Source: Thalassobellus citreus
GTDB taxonomy: Bacteria > Bacteroidota > Bacteroidia > Flavobacteriales > Flavobacteriaceae
Direction: 5' to 3'
Assembly: GCF_044385915.1 (NCBI RefSeq)
Contig: NZ_JBISCC010000122.1
Coordinates: forward strand, 248,001 to 312,000
DNA: 64,000 nucleotides
This document shows, piece after piece, positions 18,543 through 27,495 of the stretch. The notes beneath the pieces are model-generated. The model was given only the letters and a program-made list of their open reading frames with translations. It made no database searches and was not told the DNA's origin. Position 1 is the first letter of the stretch. Every line of letters begins with the position of its first letter. The translations under genes were made by a program, and so were the position numbers.

Positions 18543-19064
18543 CTACTTTTTAGGCGGATACTGCACTAACACCTTTTCTACAATAGCATTTAAACGAGCT
18601 TCTCTTTTTTCTGGTGTCGCTCTAGGGTTGAAACTAGATTCGCTAACTGCTTGCCAAAATAACTGTTTCTTATTTTCGTCTACAAAATCGATAGTAATTT
18701 CACGATTTACATTAGCCTGACCAATAGGTAAACCAATAGAGATTCCGCCACCCATATTTCCGCCACCACCTCCTACTCCAACACCTACGGTTTGTCGTTG
18801 AGAAGCTTGAAACTCACTACTTTTTATATCAATAAAAAAATCTGGTGCATCAGATAACACAAAGCCTTTCTCTTTCATTTTAAGGTCTAAAGCATCTAAA
18901 AGACGTTTAGTATCTAATTCGCTTAAACCCGTTTTCATATCGCTATAATAATTATAGGTTTTATACTTGGTAAAGTCTGTCCCCTTTTCATAATCGTAAT
19001 TCACATAAATTGGAGCGCAAGAAGCTACTAACAGAAACAAAGCGATTGTTTTAATAAATTTCAT
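18543..19064 (-). CDS. DUF4136 lipoprotein
   Basis: The 173-residue protein has a lipobox (LLVASCAPIY, Cys near residue 16), so it is a membrane-anchored lipoprotein. The body fits DUF4136: DYEKGTDFTKYKTYNYYSD at the start, a middle with LDALDLKMKEKGF and APDFFIDI, a glycine-rich stretch (VGVGVGGGGGNMGGG, about residues 96-110) and a C-terminal ATPEKREARLNAIVEKVL. Function is unknown. The gene converges on the M64 peptidase with 7 bases between stops and no clear terminator. Confidence 0.85.
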   Translation of the reverse strand: MKFIKTIALFLLVASCAPIYVNYDYEKGTDFTKYKTYNYYSDMKTGLSELDTKRLLDALDLKMKEKGFVLSDAPDFFIDIKSSEFQASQRQTVGVGVGGGGGNMGGGISIGLPIGQANVNREITIDFVDENKKQLFWQAVSESSFNPRATPEKREARLNAIVEKVLVQYPPKK

Positions 19065-19183
19065 ATTCTATTTTTTTATAAAATTAATCAAAAATTGTTC
19101 CGTTTATACAAAAGGTAATTGTTAAAAAACTTCAAAATTTAATATGTTCTTTCTATATTTAATAAACATTAAAATCATTCATT

Positions 19184-20293
19184 TTGAAATTCATTTACAA
19201 TAGTATAGTCTTAATATCCATTCTTTTCGCTTCATCTTTATTTTCTCAAAACACACGTCCTCAAGATCCAAAAACACCCTATAATTATATTTCTGAAGAC
19301 ATTTTTTTTATAAACGCTAAAGCAGACAGTATAAAGCTAGCAGGAACTTTAACACTTCCTAAAAACAAGAAAAAGCCAACCGTTGCTATTTTAATTTCTG
19401 GTTCTGGTCCACAAAACAGAAATGAAGAGGTTAAACAATTTAATCACAGACCTTTTTTAGTGCTTTCAGATTATTTAACTAATAATGGTATCGCTGTTTT
19501 AAGATATGATGACAGAGGTATTGCAGAATCTAAAGGGGATTATAAAAGTGCTACAACTCTAGATTTCGCTTCAGATGTTGAAGCTGCTATTAGCTATTTA
19601 AAAACAAGACATGATATTGACACGTTAAAAATAGGCCTAATTGGACATAGTGAAGGCGGACTTATAGCTCCAATAGTTGCATCTAGAAATAAAGATGTTG
19701 CTTTTACTGTTTTACTAGCAGGTACTGGTGTAAATGGAGCAACCATTTTAGAAACACAGGCAAAAAAAGCTGGAGAACTTGCGGGAACACCTGAAGCTTT
19801 TTTAAATGAAAATGGAAAGTTAGCACATATTTTATATGATATTATTAGAACCAATACAGATGAAGACATTATAAAAACAAAAATCACAAAAGAACTTAAT
19901 GATTACAAAACAAACAATCCCATGTCTGTACTTGCACCTGCAATAACTCCAGTAATGATTAAACAACAATTAGGAATATTAAAATCTAAATGGATTTGTG
20001 AATTTATTAGATTAGAGCCTAAAGATTATTTAGAAAAAACCACATGTCCTGTATTAGCGTTAAACGGAAGTTTAGATTTTCAAGTGATTCCTGAAATTAA
20101 TTTAGAAGGCATTAAAAACGCTCTTGAAAAAGCAGAAAATAAAGATGTTACTATAAAAGAACTAGACGGGTTAAATCATTTATTTCAAACTGCAGAAACT
20201 GGCAGTATGCAAGAATATAGTAAGATTGAAGAAACCTTTTCCCCTATAGCTTTAGAAATAATTAAAAATTGGATTTTAGAGCGATTTAAATAA
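19184..20293 (+). CDS. Secreted alpha/beta hydrolase
   Basis: The gene starts with TTG (19184), and the start is fixed by the signal peptide (ending LFSQ, residue 22). The 369-residue product is an alpha/beta hydrolase of the type found in Bacteroidota as exported esterases or peptidases. An oxyanion-side loop is seen at ILISGSGPQNRNEE, with RYDDRGIAESKGDY next. The nucleophile elbow is GHSEGGLIAP (GxSxG), the acid is probably in LNGSLDFQV, and the histidine is in GLNHLFQT. The substrate is unknown. No neighbour shares an operon with it. Confidence 0.87.
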   Translation: MKFIYNSIVLISILFASSLFSQNTRPQDPKTPYNYISEDIFFINAKADSIKLAGTLTLPKNKKKPTVAILISGSGPQNRNEEVKQFNHRPFLVLSDYLTNNGIAVLRYDDRGIAESKGDYKSATTLDFASDVEAAISYLKTRHDIDTLKIGLIGHSEGGLIAPIVASRNKDVAFTVLLAGTGVNGATILETQAKKAGELAGTPEAFLNENGKLAHILYDIIRTNTDEDIIKTKITKELNDYKTNNPMSVLAPAITPVMIKQQLGILKSKWICEFIRLEPKDYLEKTTCPVLALNGSLDFQVIPEINLEGIKNALEKAENKDVTIKELDGLNHLFQTAETGSMQEYSKIEETFSPIALEIIKNWILERFK

Positions 20294-20382
20294 ATAATTT
20301 CTTGAAACAAATTATTCACATTGCTTATCCATTGAGATAGCTGTATGATTTCACTTTAATCTAAAAAAAATCCTGTATTTAT

Positions 20383-20406
20383 ATTCCCGTTTTCACGGGA
20401 ATGACA
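20383..20406. repeat. Intergenic hairpin repeat (ATTCCCGT/ACGGGAAT)
   Basis: ATTCCCGT-TTTC-ACGGGAAT (20383-20402) is followed by GACA. It resembles a widespread flavobacterial intergenic hairpin. There is no T-run, so it is unlikely to be a terminator, although it lies between two convergent genes. Confidence 0.5.
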
Positions 20407-20436
20407 ATTTCAACGGAATAAAAGAATTCTTTTCAA

Positions 20437-21435
20437 TTAATCATTCAACATTTTCCACAACTTATCTTTAAGTTCTGTAATTCCTTGTTGGGCAACAGAT
20501 GATATAAATAAGTAAGGAATAGGTAATTCGTTATCAAGCTCTACTTTAAGTTCTGCTTTTAACTCATCATCTAACATATCAGATTTAGAAATAGCTATAA
20601 TACGGTCTTTATCTAGCATTTCTGGGTTGTAACGACGAAGTTCATCTAATAGAATATCGTATTGTTTTTTAACATCTTCGGCATCAGCAGGAATTAAAAA
20701 TAGTAAGATTGAATTTCGTTCAATATGACGTAAAAAATAATGTCCCAATCCTTTTCCTTCTGCAGCTCCTTCAATAATTCCAGGAATATCTGCCATTACA
20801 AAGGTTTGAAAATCGCGATACTCAACAATACCTAAATTAGGCTTTAGAGTTGTAAACTCGTAATCGGCAATTTTTGGTTTTGCAGATGTTACAACCGATA
20901 AAAGTGTAGACTTTCCGGCATTAGGAAAACCAACTAAACCAACATCGGCCAACACTTTTAATTCTAAAGTAATATGGCGTTCTTCTAGCGGCATACCAGG
21001 TTGCGCATAACGTGGTGTTTGATTGGTAGACGATCTAAAATGCCAGTTCCCTAATCCGCCTTTTCCACCTTGAGCTATAATTTTTTCTTCACCTTCATCT
21101 GTAATTTCAAAAATAATCTCGTTGGTTTCTGTATCTCGAACCACAGTTCCTAACGGCACATCAACATACATATCTTCACCATCGGCACCAAAACTTCTAC
21201 TTTTGCTACCACTACCACCATGACCTGCTCTAATGTGTTTTTTAAACTTTAAATGAAGTAGTGTCCAAAGGTTTGAATTCCCTTTAAGAATAACATGACC
21301 TCCACGACCACCATCACCACCATCGGGTCCTCCTTTTGTAATATATTTTTCGCGATGTAAATGCGCAGATCCTTGCCCTCCTTTACCAGAGCTTACATAC
21401 ATTTTTACGTAATCTACAAAATTGCCTTCAGTCAT
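20437..21435 (-). CDS. obg: GTPase Obg
   Basis: The 332-residue protein has the Obg fold. The glycine-rich N-terminal domain covers residues 1-155 or so (SSGKGGQGSAHLHREKY, GGPDGGDGGRGGHVIL). The G domain follows, with G1 GFPNAGKST, G3 DIPGI and a G4-type SKSD. The C-terminal OCT domain is absent, as is usual in Bacteroidota. Obg is an essential GTPase in large ribosomal subunit assembly and stress signalling. The gene lies downstream of hpt-adk but is separated from it by a hairpin and 173 bases. Confidence 0.96.
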   Translation of the reverse strand: MTEGNFVDYVKMYVSSGKGGQGSAHLHREKYITKGGPDGGDGGRGGHVILKGNSNLWTLLHLKFKKHIRAGHGGSGSKSRSFGADGEDMYVDVPLGTVVRDTETNEIIFEITDEGEEKIIAQGGKGGLGNWHFRSSTNQTPRYAQPGMPLEERHITLELKVLADVGLVGFPNAGKSTLLSVVTSAKPKIADYEFTTLKPNLGIVEYRDFQTFVMADIPGIIEGAAEGKGLGHYFLRHIERNSILLFLIPADAEDVKKQYDILLDELRRYNPEMLDKDRIIAISKSDMLDDELKAELKVELDNELPIPYLFISSVAQQGITELKDKLWKMLND

Positions 21436-21540
21436 GATTCAAGTTAAAAGTTATGAGTTAAAAAGTTAAAAGTTTTATGACTCTTACTTTTTATTTTTTC
21501 CGCGAAAGCGAAACATTTAATATATATAGTTCTATAAAAC

Positions 21541-21577
21541 TAGAAACTATATCTTTTAATTTGAGATATAGTTTCTA
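21541..21577 (-). terminator. Probable terminator of hpt-adk
   Basis: A perfect 14-bp stem (21541-21554 with 21564-21577) and a 9-base loop lie about 30 bases past the hpt-adk stop. On the minus strand the stem is followed by GTTTTATAG, a short T-run. The repeat TTCCGCGAAAGCG lies beyond it at 21498-21510. Confidence 0.6.
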
Positions 21578-21608
21578 ATTCTTGAGATTTTTGCTTTCGC
21601 AAAAAATC

Positions 21609-22718
21609 TTATAATGTATCAATCACACCACTTATACGTTGTGTAATGTCTTCAATACTACCAACACCATCAACGCCATAGTATTTGTTTAGAGCCGAGT
21701 AGTAATCTTTTAAAATAGCTGTTTTATTATAATATTCTGTAATTCTATTTCTAATAATAGATTCATCAGCATCATCTGCTCTTCCGCTAGTTTTACCTCT
21801 ACCAAGTAAACGTTCTACTAAAATTTCATCGTCTACTTCTAAAGCAATCATCGCATTTATTTGCGAGTCTTTGCTATCTAATAATTCGCCTAAAGCATCA
21901 GCTTGTGCATTTGTACGAGGAAATCCATCAAAAATAAAACCATTAGCATCGGCATTTTTTTCAACCTCAGCATTTAACATATCAATAGTTACTTGATCTG
22001 GAACCAATTCGCCTTTATCTATATAAGATTTAGCTAACATACCTAAAGCTGTTTCGTTTTTAATATTGAATCTAAAAACATCGCCTGTAGAAATGTGTAC
22101 TAAATTGTATTTTTCTTTTAAGAATTCTGCTTGTGTTCCTTTCCCTGCACCTGGAGGGCCAAATAGCACTAAATTTGTCATGTGTTTTGTTTCTTTTATT
22201 TGATAAACTTCTGGAATATCTCTCCCCAATCCATCATAGTCTAAGCCGTAACCAACTATAAATTTATTAGGAATTTCTATACCAACATAATGTAATTTAA
22301 AATCTTTTTTATATGCTTCGGGTTTATAAAACAGTGTGGCTATTTTTAAAGATTTTACATGTTCATTTTTAAAAATCCTGTGTACTTCTGCTAGTGTATT
22401 TCCCGTATCAATAATATCTTCTAAAATAACAACTGTACGCCCTGTTAAATCTTGAGTAAGACCAATTAAACGTTGAATATCCTCGGTAGATTTAACACCT
22501 TCATAAGAAGCTAACTTTATAAAAGTAACTTCACATGGTTTTGGGTACTTTTTAACAAAATCGCTTACTACCATAAACGATCCATTTAAAATACCAATAA
22601 ACACAGGAATTTCGTCGCCTATATCATTTGCAATCTCCTCTGCCATTTTAGACAACGCACTATCTATCTCTTGTGCAGAAATAAATGGTTTAAAATATTT
22701 GTCGTGTAGCTTTATCAC
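21609..22718 (-). CDS. Fused hypoxanthine phosphoribosyltransferase-adenylate kinase
   Basis: The first half (about 178 residues) is a hypoxanthine phosphoribosyltransferase: FIGILNGSFMV, and the PRPP loop VVILEDIIDTGNTL. The second half begins at MTNLVLFGPPGAGKGTQ and is a complete 190-residue short adenylate kinase (P-loop GPPGAGKGT, FDGFPR, short lid around RLLGRGKTSGRADD). No stop or frame break separates them, so one 369-residue chain salvages hypoxanthine/guanine and balances adenine nucleotides. I chose the GTG at 22718. The upstream ATG at 22742 overlaps the likely -7 element, and VIKLHDKYF aligns with usual Hpt starts. The internal ATG at 22181 could also serve for separate Adk synthesis. 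Confidence 0.88.
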   Translation of the reverse strand: MIKLHDKYFKPFISAQEIDSALSKMAEEIANDIGDEIPVFIGILNGSFMVVSDFVKKYPKPCEVTFIKLASYEGVKSTEDIQRLIGLTQDLTGRTVVILEDIIDTGNTLAEVHRIFKNEHVKSLKIATLFYKPEAYKKDFKLHYVGIEIPNKFIVGYGLDYDGLGRDIPEVYQIKETKHMTNLVLFGPPGAGKGTQAEFLKEKYNLVHISTGDVFRFNIKNETALGMLAKSYIDKGELVPDQVTIDMLNAEVEKNADANGFIFDGFPRTNAQADALGELLDSKDSQINAMIALEVDDEILVERLLGRGKTSGRADDADESIIRNRITEYYNKTAILKDYYSALNKYYGVDGVGSIEDITQRISGVIDTL

Positions 22719-22739
22719 CGTAATTATTTTTTGAAGAGG

Positions 22740-22747
22740 CAAAGATA
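22740..22747 (-). promoter_or_regulatory. -7 element of hpt-adk
   Basis: On the minus strand this reads TATCTTTG, an exact fit to TAnnTTTG. It overlaps the ATG at 22742, so transcription should begin downstream of that ATG. This supports the GTG at 22718. Confidence 0.55.
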
Positions 22748-22812
22748 ATCAATAGATTAAGGAATTACGCTTTTTTGATTTACGAATTAAGAAGTAATTT
22801 AAGATTTAAGTG

Positions 22813-22820
22813 TATTTTTG
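22813..22820 (+). promoter_or_regulatory. -7 element of purK-purE
   Basis: TATTTTTG fits TAnnTTTG exactly and lies 34 bases before the purK ATG. No clear -33 TTG is seen at the usual spacing. Confidence 0.55.
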
Positions 22821-22854
22821 CATATCAATTAACAATATCTCGTAATTATAAACA

Positions 22855-24009
22855 ATGAATTATTTCTCTTCAAATTTTAAACTTGGCATTCTAGGTGGCG
22901 GTCAATTAGGTAAAATGCTACTTTATAATACTAGAAAATTTGACATTTATACAAGTATTTTAGAAGCTAGTAATGAAGCGCCTTGTAAAATTGCTTGTGA
23001 TGAATTTCACTTAGGCAATTTAATGGATTATGATGCGGTTTATAATTTTGGAAAACAAGTTGATGTTTTAACTATTGAAATTGAAAATGTTAATATAGAT
23101 GCTTTAGAAGCTCTTGAAAAAGAAGGAATAAAAGTATATCCTGCTTCTAAAACGTTGAGAACAATTCAGAATAAAGCGACCCAAAAGTTATTTTATGTTG
23201 ACAATAATTTACCAACAGCACCATTTTCTAGATTTGCTTATACTTCTGAAATAAAAGACGCTATAAACCACGGTGGTTTAACCATGCCTTTTGTTTGGAA
23301 ATGTGCTCAGTTTGGATATGATGGTACGGGCGTTAAAATTGTAAAAACAATTGAAGATTTAGAAGGTTTACCTAACGTGGAATGTATTGCAGAAAACCTA
23401 GTGCCGTTTAAAAACGAACTGGCTGTTATTGTTGCAAGAAATGCTTCAGGTGATGTTAAAACCTACCCTGTTGTAGAAATGGAATTTCACCCAGAAGCCA
23501 ACCAAGTAGAGTATGTTATTTGTCCTGCTAGAATTTCTGAAACAGTTGCAAAAAAAGCAGAAGAAGTTGCTTTAAAAGCGTCTGAAGCATACAATCACGT
23601 AGGGCTTTTAGCTGTTGAAATGTTTCAAACACAGGAGGATGAAATTTTAATAAACGAAGTAGCTCCAAGACCTCATAATTCGGGACACCAAACCATTGAA
23701 GCTAGTTACACCTCACAATTTGAACAACACATTCGTGCTATTTTAGATTTACCATTAGGAAGAACCGATAGTAAAGTTGGTGGTGTTATGGTAAATTTAG
23801 TGGGAGCTGAAGGATTTACAGGAGATGTTGTTTATGAAAACATTGAAACTATTATGAATATGGATGGTGTAACACCACATATTTATGGTAAAAAACAAAC
23901 ACGTCCGTTTAGAAAAATGGGACATGTAACGATAGTAAATGAAGATTTAGCCGAAGCTAGAAAAATAGCCGAAGCTGTAAAGAAAACGATAAAAGTAATA
24001 AGTAAATAA
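22855..24009 (+). CDS. purK: 5-(carboxyamino)imidazole ribonucleotide synthase
   Basis: This 384-residue ATP-grasp enzyme converts AIR, ATP and bicarbonate into N5-CAIR in de novo purine synthesis. The start LGILGGGQLGKMLLYNTRKF is the PurK N-terminal signature. ATP-grasp motifs follow (FVWKCAQFGYDGTGVKIV; EMFQTQEDEILINEVAPRPH with the metal-binding Glu/Asn), then NSGHQTIEASYTSQFEQH. The length is normal. It is followed 2 bases later by purE, forming a two-gene operon bounded by a promoter and a strong terminator. Confidence 0.96.
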   Translation: MNYFSSNFKLGILGGGQLGKMLLYNTRKFDIYTSILEASNEAPCKIACDEFHLGNLMDYDAVYNFGKQVDVLTIEIENVNIDALEALEKEGIKVYPASKTLRTIQNKATQKLFYVDNNLPTAPFSRFAYTSEIKDAINHGGLTMPFVWKCAQFGYDGTGVKIVKTIEDLEGLPNVECIAENLVPFKNELAVIVARNASGDVKTYPVVEMEFHPEANQVEYVICPARISETVAKKAEEVALKASEAYNHVGLLAVEMFQTQEDEILINEVAPRPHNSGHQTIEASYTSQFEQHIRAILDLPLGRTDSKVGGVMVNLVGAEGFTGDVVYENIETIMNMDGVTPHIYGKKQTRPFRKMGHVTIVNEDLAEARKIAEAVKKTIKVISK

Positions 24010-24011
24010 TT

Positions 24012-24491
24012 ATGAGTAAAGTTGGAGTTATTATGGGGAGCAAAAGCGACCTACCCGTTATGCAAGATGCAATAGATATTTTAAAAGGTTTTGATATAGA
24101 AGTTGAAGTAGATATTGTTTCAGCTCACAGAACTCCCGAAAAATTATTTGATTATGGTAAACACGCACACACTAGAGGTTTCTCTGTAGTTATTGCTGGT
24201 GCTGGTGGCGCTGCTCATTTACCTGGTATGATTGCTTCATTGTCGCCTTTACCTGTAATTGGTGTACCTGTAAAAAGCAGTAACTCTATTGACGGATGGG
24301 ATTCTGTACTATCTATTCTTCAAATGCCTGGTGGTGTACCTGTTGCAACAGTAGCTTTAAATGGCGCAAAAAATGCTGGAATTTTAGCAGCACAAATTAT
24401 TGGATCTTCAGATAAATGTGTGCTAGATAAAATTATAGCTTACAAAGAAGGCTTAAAAATAAAAGTAAACGAATCGGCCAAAGATTTATAA
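24012..24491 (+). CDS. purE: 5-(carboxyamino)imidazole ribonucleotide mutase
   Basis: The 159-residue class I PurE converts N5-CAIR to CAIR, the step after PurK. Signatures are VGVIMGSKSDLPVMQDA (SKSD loop), DIVSAHRTPEKLFDY (active-site His), AGAGGAAHLPGMIAS and LQMPGGVPVATVA. Length and gene order (purK-purE) are typical. The terminator begins directly after the stop. Confidence 0.96.
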   Translation: MSKVGVIMGSKSDLPVMQDAIDILKGFDIEVEVDIVSAHRTPEKLFDYGKHAHTRGFSVVIAGAGGAAHLPGMIASLSPLPVIGVPVKSSNSIDGWDSVLSILQMPGGVPVATVALNGAKNAGILAAQIIGSSDKCVLDKIIAYKEGLKIKVNESAKDL

Positions 24492-24492
24492 T

Positions 24493-24524
24493 AAAAAAGC
24501 CTCAAATTAAATTTGAGGCTTTTT
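24493..24524 (+). terminator. Terminator of purK-purE
   Basis: AAAAGCCTCAAAT pairs with ATTTGAGGCTTTT around a three-base loop, directly after the purE stop. Confidence 0.9.
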
Positions 24525-24591
24525 AGCTATTAACAAAAATTTATTGAGTTAGTCACTCTTTATATTTTTTTTTGAAAAAACAAATATATAA

Positions 24592-24621
24592 AAATATTAC
24601 TATGTATGCATAGTAATATTT
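24592..24621. promoter_or_regulatory. 13-bp inverted repeat upstream of the M3 peptidase gene
   Basis: AAATATTACTATG (24592-24604) and CATAGTAATATTT (24609-24621) form a perfect inverted repeat with a 4-base loop. It ends 25 bases before the ATG of the peptidase gene. The position suits an operator or mRNA structure rather than a terminator. The regulator is unknown. Confidence 0.45.
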
Positions 24622-24646
24622 ATTTTTAAACATATTTACATATAAA

Positions 24647-26683
24647 ATGATAAAACATTCATTAGTTACACCGTTTAAAACAAAGTACAATACAGCTCCT
24701 TTCTCTAAAATTGAAAACGAAGATTATCTTCCCACTTTTAAAGAAGCTATAAAACAAGCTAAATCAGAAATTGATGCTATTGTTGATAATATAGAAGAAC
24801 CTTCTTTTAAAAACACCATTGAAGCTTTAGATTTTTCGGGAGAACAATTAGATAGAATTTCTAGTATTTTCTTTAATTTGAATTCAGCTGAAACCAATGA
24901 AACTATTCAAAAAATAGCGCAAGAAGTTTCACCATTATTATCAGATTTTAGTAACGACATTACTTTAAATGCCGATTTATTTAAACGCGTAAAAGCGGTT
25001 TATGATTCTACAGATGAATTAGATTTAACTACCGAACAACAAACATTACTAGATAAAAAATATAAAGGTTTTTCACGAAACGGTGCTAATTTGCCAGAAG
25101 ATAAAAAAGAAAAACTTCGTGAAGTTGACAAAAAATTAAGTCAGTTAAAATTAAAATTTGGAGAAAACGTATTAGCAGAAACTAATAAGTTTGAAATGCT
25201 AATAACTAATGAATCTGATTTATCGGGCTTACCAGAAGGCACCAAAGAAGCTGCAAAACAATTAGCTGAAAGCAAAGACAAAACAGGTTGGCTATTTACT
25301 TTAGATTACCCAAGCTATATTCCGTTTGTTACATATGCAGAAAACAGAGAACTTCGTAAAAAAATAACACTTGCAGCAGGAAGTAAAGCTTTTAATGGAG
25401 ATGCTTTAGATAATCAAGAAAACGTTTTACAAATAGTAAAGCTTCGTCATGAGCGCGCCAATTTATTAGGTTATAAAACACATGCCCATTTTGTTTTAGA
25501 AGAACGTATGGCAGAAACGCCAGAAACCGTTCTTAATTTTTCTAACGAATTATTAGAAAAAGCAAAACCAGCTGCGGAAGCTGAATTTAAAAATTTAGAG
25601 AAGTTCGCTAAAGCATTAGATAATATTGATAGATTAGAAAAATGGGATGGATCTTATTATTCTGAAAAGCTAAAACAAAAATTATTTAGTTTAGATGACG
25701 AATTGCTAAAACCTTATTTCAAATTAGAGAATGTTATTGATGGTGCTTTTACAGTTGCCAATAAATTATTCGATTTAAACTTTGAAGAAATTAATGATAT
25801 TGATAAATATCATGAAGATGTCCTTACTTATAAAGTAACCAATAATAATGGTGATTTAGTATCTATTTTTTATGCCGATTTTTTCCCAAGAGCAGGAAAA
25901 CGAAACGGTGCGTGGATGACATCTTACAAACCACAATACATAACTAATGGTGAGAATAGCAGACCTCATGCTTCTATAGTTTGCAACTTTACAAAACCAA
26001 CAAAAAGCAAACCGTCGCTTTTAACCTTTAATGAAGTTACCACCTTGTTTCATGAATTCGGTCATGCACTGCACGGTATGCTAGCCAACACCACTTACCC
26101 TAGTCTATCTGGAACTAGCGTGTTTTGGGATTTTGTAGAATTACCTAGTCAGGTAATGGAAAACTGGTGTTTTGAAAAAGAAGCTTTAGAGTTGTTTGCT
26201 AAACATTACGAAACTGGAGAAATTATTCCAATGGAATTGGTTGAAAAAATAAAAGAATCATCAACATTTCATGAAGGTATGCAAACCTTACGTCAGTTAA
26301 GTTTCGGGCTTTTAGATATGAGTTGGCATAGTGAAGATCCTTCTAAAATAACAAATGTAAAAGCTTTTGAATCTGAAGCTTTTAAAAACACATCATTATA
26401 TCCTGAAACTAAAGAGACCTGTATGAGTACTGCCTTTTCTCATATTTTTCAAGGTGGGTATTCATCTGGATATTACAGCTACAAATGGGCCGAAGTTTTA
26501 GATGCCGATGCATTTGAATATTTTAAAGAAGCTGGTATTTTTAATAAAGAGGTCGCTACTAAATTTAAAGACAACGTACTTTCTCAAGGCGGTACAGAAA
26601 ACCCAATGACACTTTACAAACGTTTTAGAGGACAAGAACCAAAACCTGAGGCATTGTTGAGACGTGCTGGGTTGTTGAAATAA
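24647..26683 (+). CDS. M3-family oligopeptidase (Dcp/PrlC-like)
   Basis: The 678-residue zinc metallopeptidase of family M3 has HEFGHALHG at H469-H473 within LFHEFGHALHGMLA. Other family signatures are SYKPQYITNGENSRPHASIV and CNFTKPTKSKPSLLTFNEVT just before it, and IFQGGYSSGYYSYKWAEVLD near the C-terminus. There is no signal peptide, so it is probably cytoplasmic and degrades oligopeptides. The length and start (MIKHSLVTPFKTKYNTAPFS) are normal for the Dcp/oligopeptidase A branch; I cannot tell exo- from endopeptidase. A 13-bp inverted repeat precedes it. Confidence 0.93.
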   Translation: MIKHSLVTPFKTKYNTAPFSKIENEDYLPTFKEAIKQAKSEIDAIVDNIEEPSFKNTIEALDFSGEQLDRISSIFFNLNSAETNETIQKIAQEVSPLLSDFSNDITLNADLFKRVKAVYDSTDELDLTTEQQTLLDKKYKGFSRNGANLPEDKKEKLREVDKKLSQLKLKFGENVLAETNKFEMLITNESDLSGLPEGTKEAAKQLAESKDKTGWLFTLDYPSYIPFVTYAENRELRKKITLAAGSKAFNGDALDNQENVLQIVKLRHERANLLGYKTHAHFVLEERMAETPETVLNFSNELLEKAKPAAEAEFKNLEKFAKALDNIDRLEKWDGSYYSEKLKQKLFSLDDELLKPYFKLENVIDGAFTVANKLFDLNFEEINDIDKYHEDVLTYKVTNNNGDLVSIFYADFFPRAGKRNGAWMTSYKPQYITNGENSRPHASIVCNFTKPTKSKPSLLTFNEVTTLFHEFGHALHGMLANTTYPSLSGTSVFWDFVELPSQVMENWCFEKEALELFAKHYETGEIIPMELVEKIKESSTFHEGMQTLRQLSFGLLDMSWHSEDPSKITNVKAFESEAFKNTSLYPETKETCMSTAFSHIFQGGYSSGYYSYKWAEVLDADAFEYFKEAGIFNKEVATKFKDNVLSQGGTENPMTLYKRFRGQEPKPEALLRRAGLLK

Positions 26684-26705
26684 ACCAAAGAGTTTATGCG
26701 TTTAG

Positions 26706-27494
26706 ATGTTTATGAAGTTTATTAATTTTTTTGGACATCTAATAATTATTATATTCTTAACTGCTATCACCCAAATTGGAGGAATCATTTGGGTGATAGC
26801 GTTATTTCTTTCATCAAAATTTAAAAAGAAGAAACGAATAATTTTTCCAATTATTTATTTAGCATGTAATCTTTTTATAGTTCCACCATTAGCGAAGGTT
26901 TTTGGCAGAGAACCTCTACCAGTTTTTAATAAAAAACTGAAACCTAGAAATTTAGTATATCCTTTACTATTTAGACATTACGTAAAGTCGTCTTTAAAAA
27001 TTGAACTTGAAAATTCTGCGAATGTATTATTTAAATCAGATATATCAATTACTTATCTAGATGCCAATTTTCCTTTTTTAGATAAATTCCCTTTACTACC
27101 TCATTTAAGTCATAATGATGGTAAAAAAATAGATATCTGTTTTATGTATTTAAATGAAAACAAAAAATCGACAGATAAAAAACCTTCAATTTCAGGTTAT
27201 GGTATATACACAAATTCTGAAAAGAATTTTACTTCCAATAATTGTAAAAGAAAAGGCTATTGGCAATATGATTTTTCAAAATATTTTTCTTTCGGGAAAA
27301 TTAATAATTTAACTATTGATGAATTTAAGACGAAAAAATTAATCAAACAGTTACTTTCAAATTCCAATACTAAAAAAATATTTATTGAACCTCATCTAAA
27401 ACAATCTTTAGGTTTAAGTAATGAAACTAAAATCCGCTTTCATGGATGTCAAGCAGTTCGTCATGATGATCATATTCATTTAGAAACAAAATAA
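26706..27494 (+). CDS. Membrane-anchored protein with LAS-type (M15/M74-like) metallopeptidase signature
   Basis: The 262-residue protein has two N-terminal hydrophobic segments (about residues 9-35 and 43-63) and a soluble domain. I know no exact family for it. The soluble part carries LSHNDGKKID, which fits the SxHxxGxxxD zinc motif of LAS metallopeptidases (VanX, M15, MepA). Close to the C-terminus is HDDHIHLE, fitting the second HxH zinc motif. The distance between the motifs (about 130 residues) is reasonable. If active it would cleave cell-wall peptides near the membrane; this is inference. Two starts are possible (26706 and 26712). It ends 1 base before the palindrome that precedes gbsR and shows no promoter of its own, so it may be read with the M3 gene. 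Confidence 0.7.
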   Translation: MFMKFINFFGHLIIIIFLTAITQIGGIIWVIALFLSSKFKKKKRIIFPIIYLACNLFIVPPLAKVFGREPLPVFNKKLKPRNLVYPLLFRHYVKSSLKIELENSANVLFKSDISITYLDANFPFLDKFPLLPHLSHNDGKKIDICFMYLNENKKSTDKKPSISGYGIYTNSEKNFTSNNCKRKGYWQYDFSKYFSFGKINNLTIDEFKTKKLIKQLLSNSNTKKIFIEPHLKQSLGLSNETKIRFHGCQAVRHDDHIHLETK

Positions 27495-27495
27495 A

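Noticed and set aside
20383..20406. Hairpin as terminator between the hydrolase and obg
   Set aside because: There is no T-run on either side, and it looks like a dispersed repeat.
22719..22742. ATG at 22742 as start of hpt-adk
   Set aside because: It overlaps a TAnnTTTG -7 element, so it probably lies upstream of the transcript.
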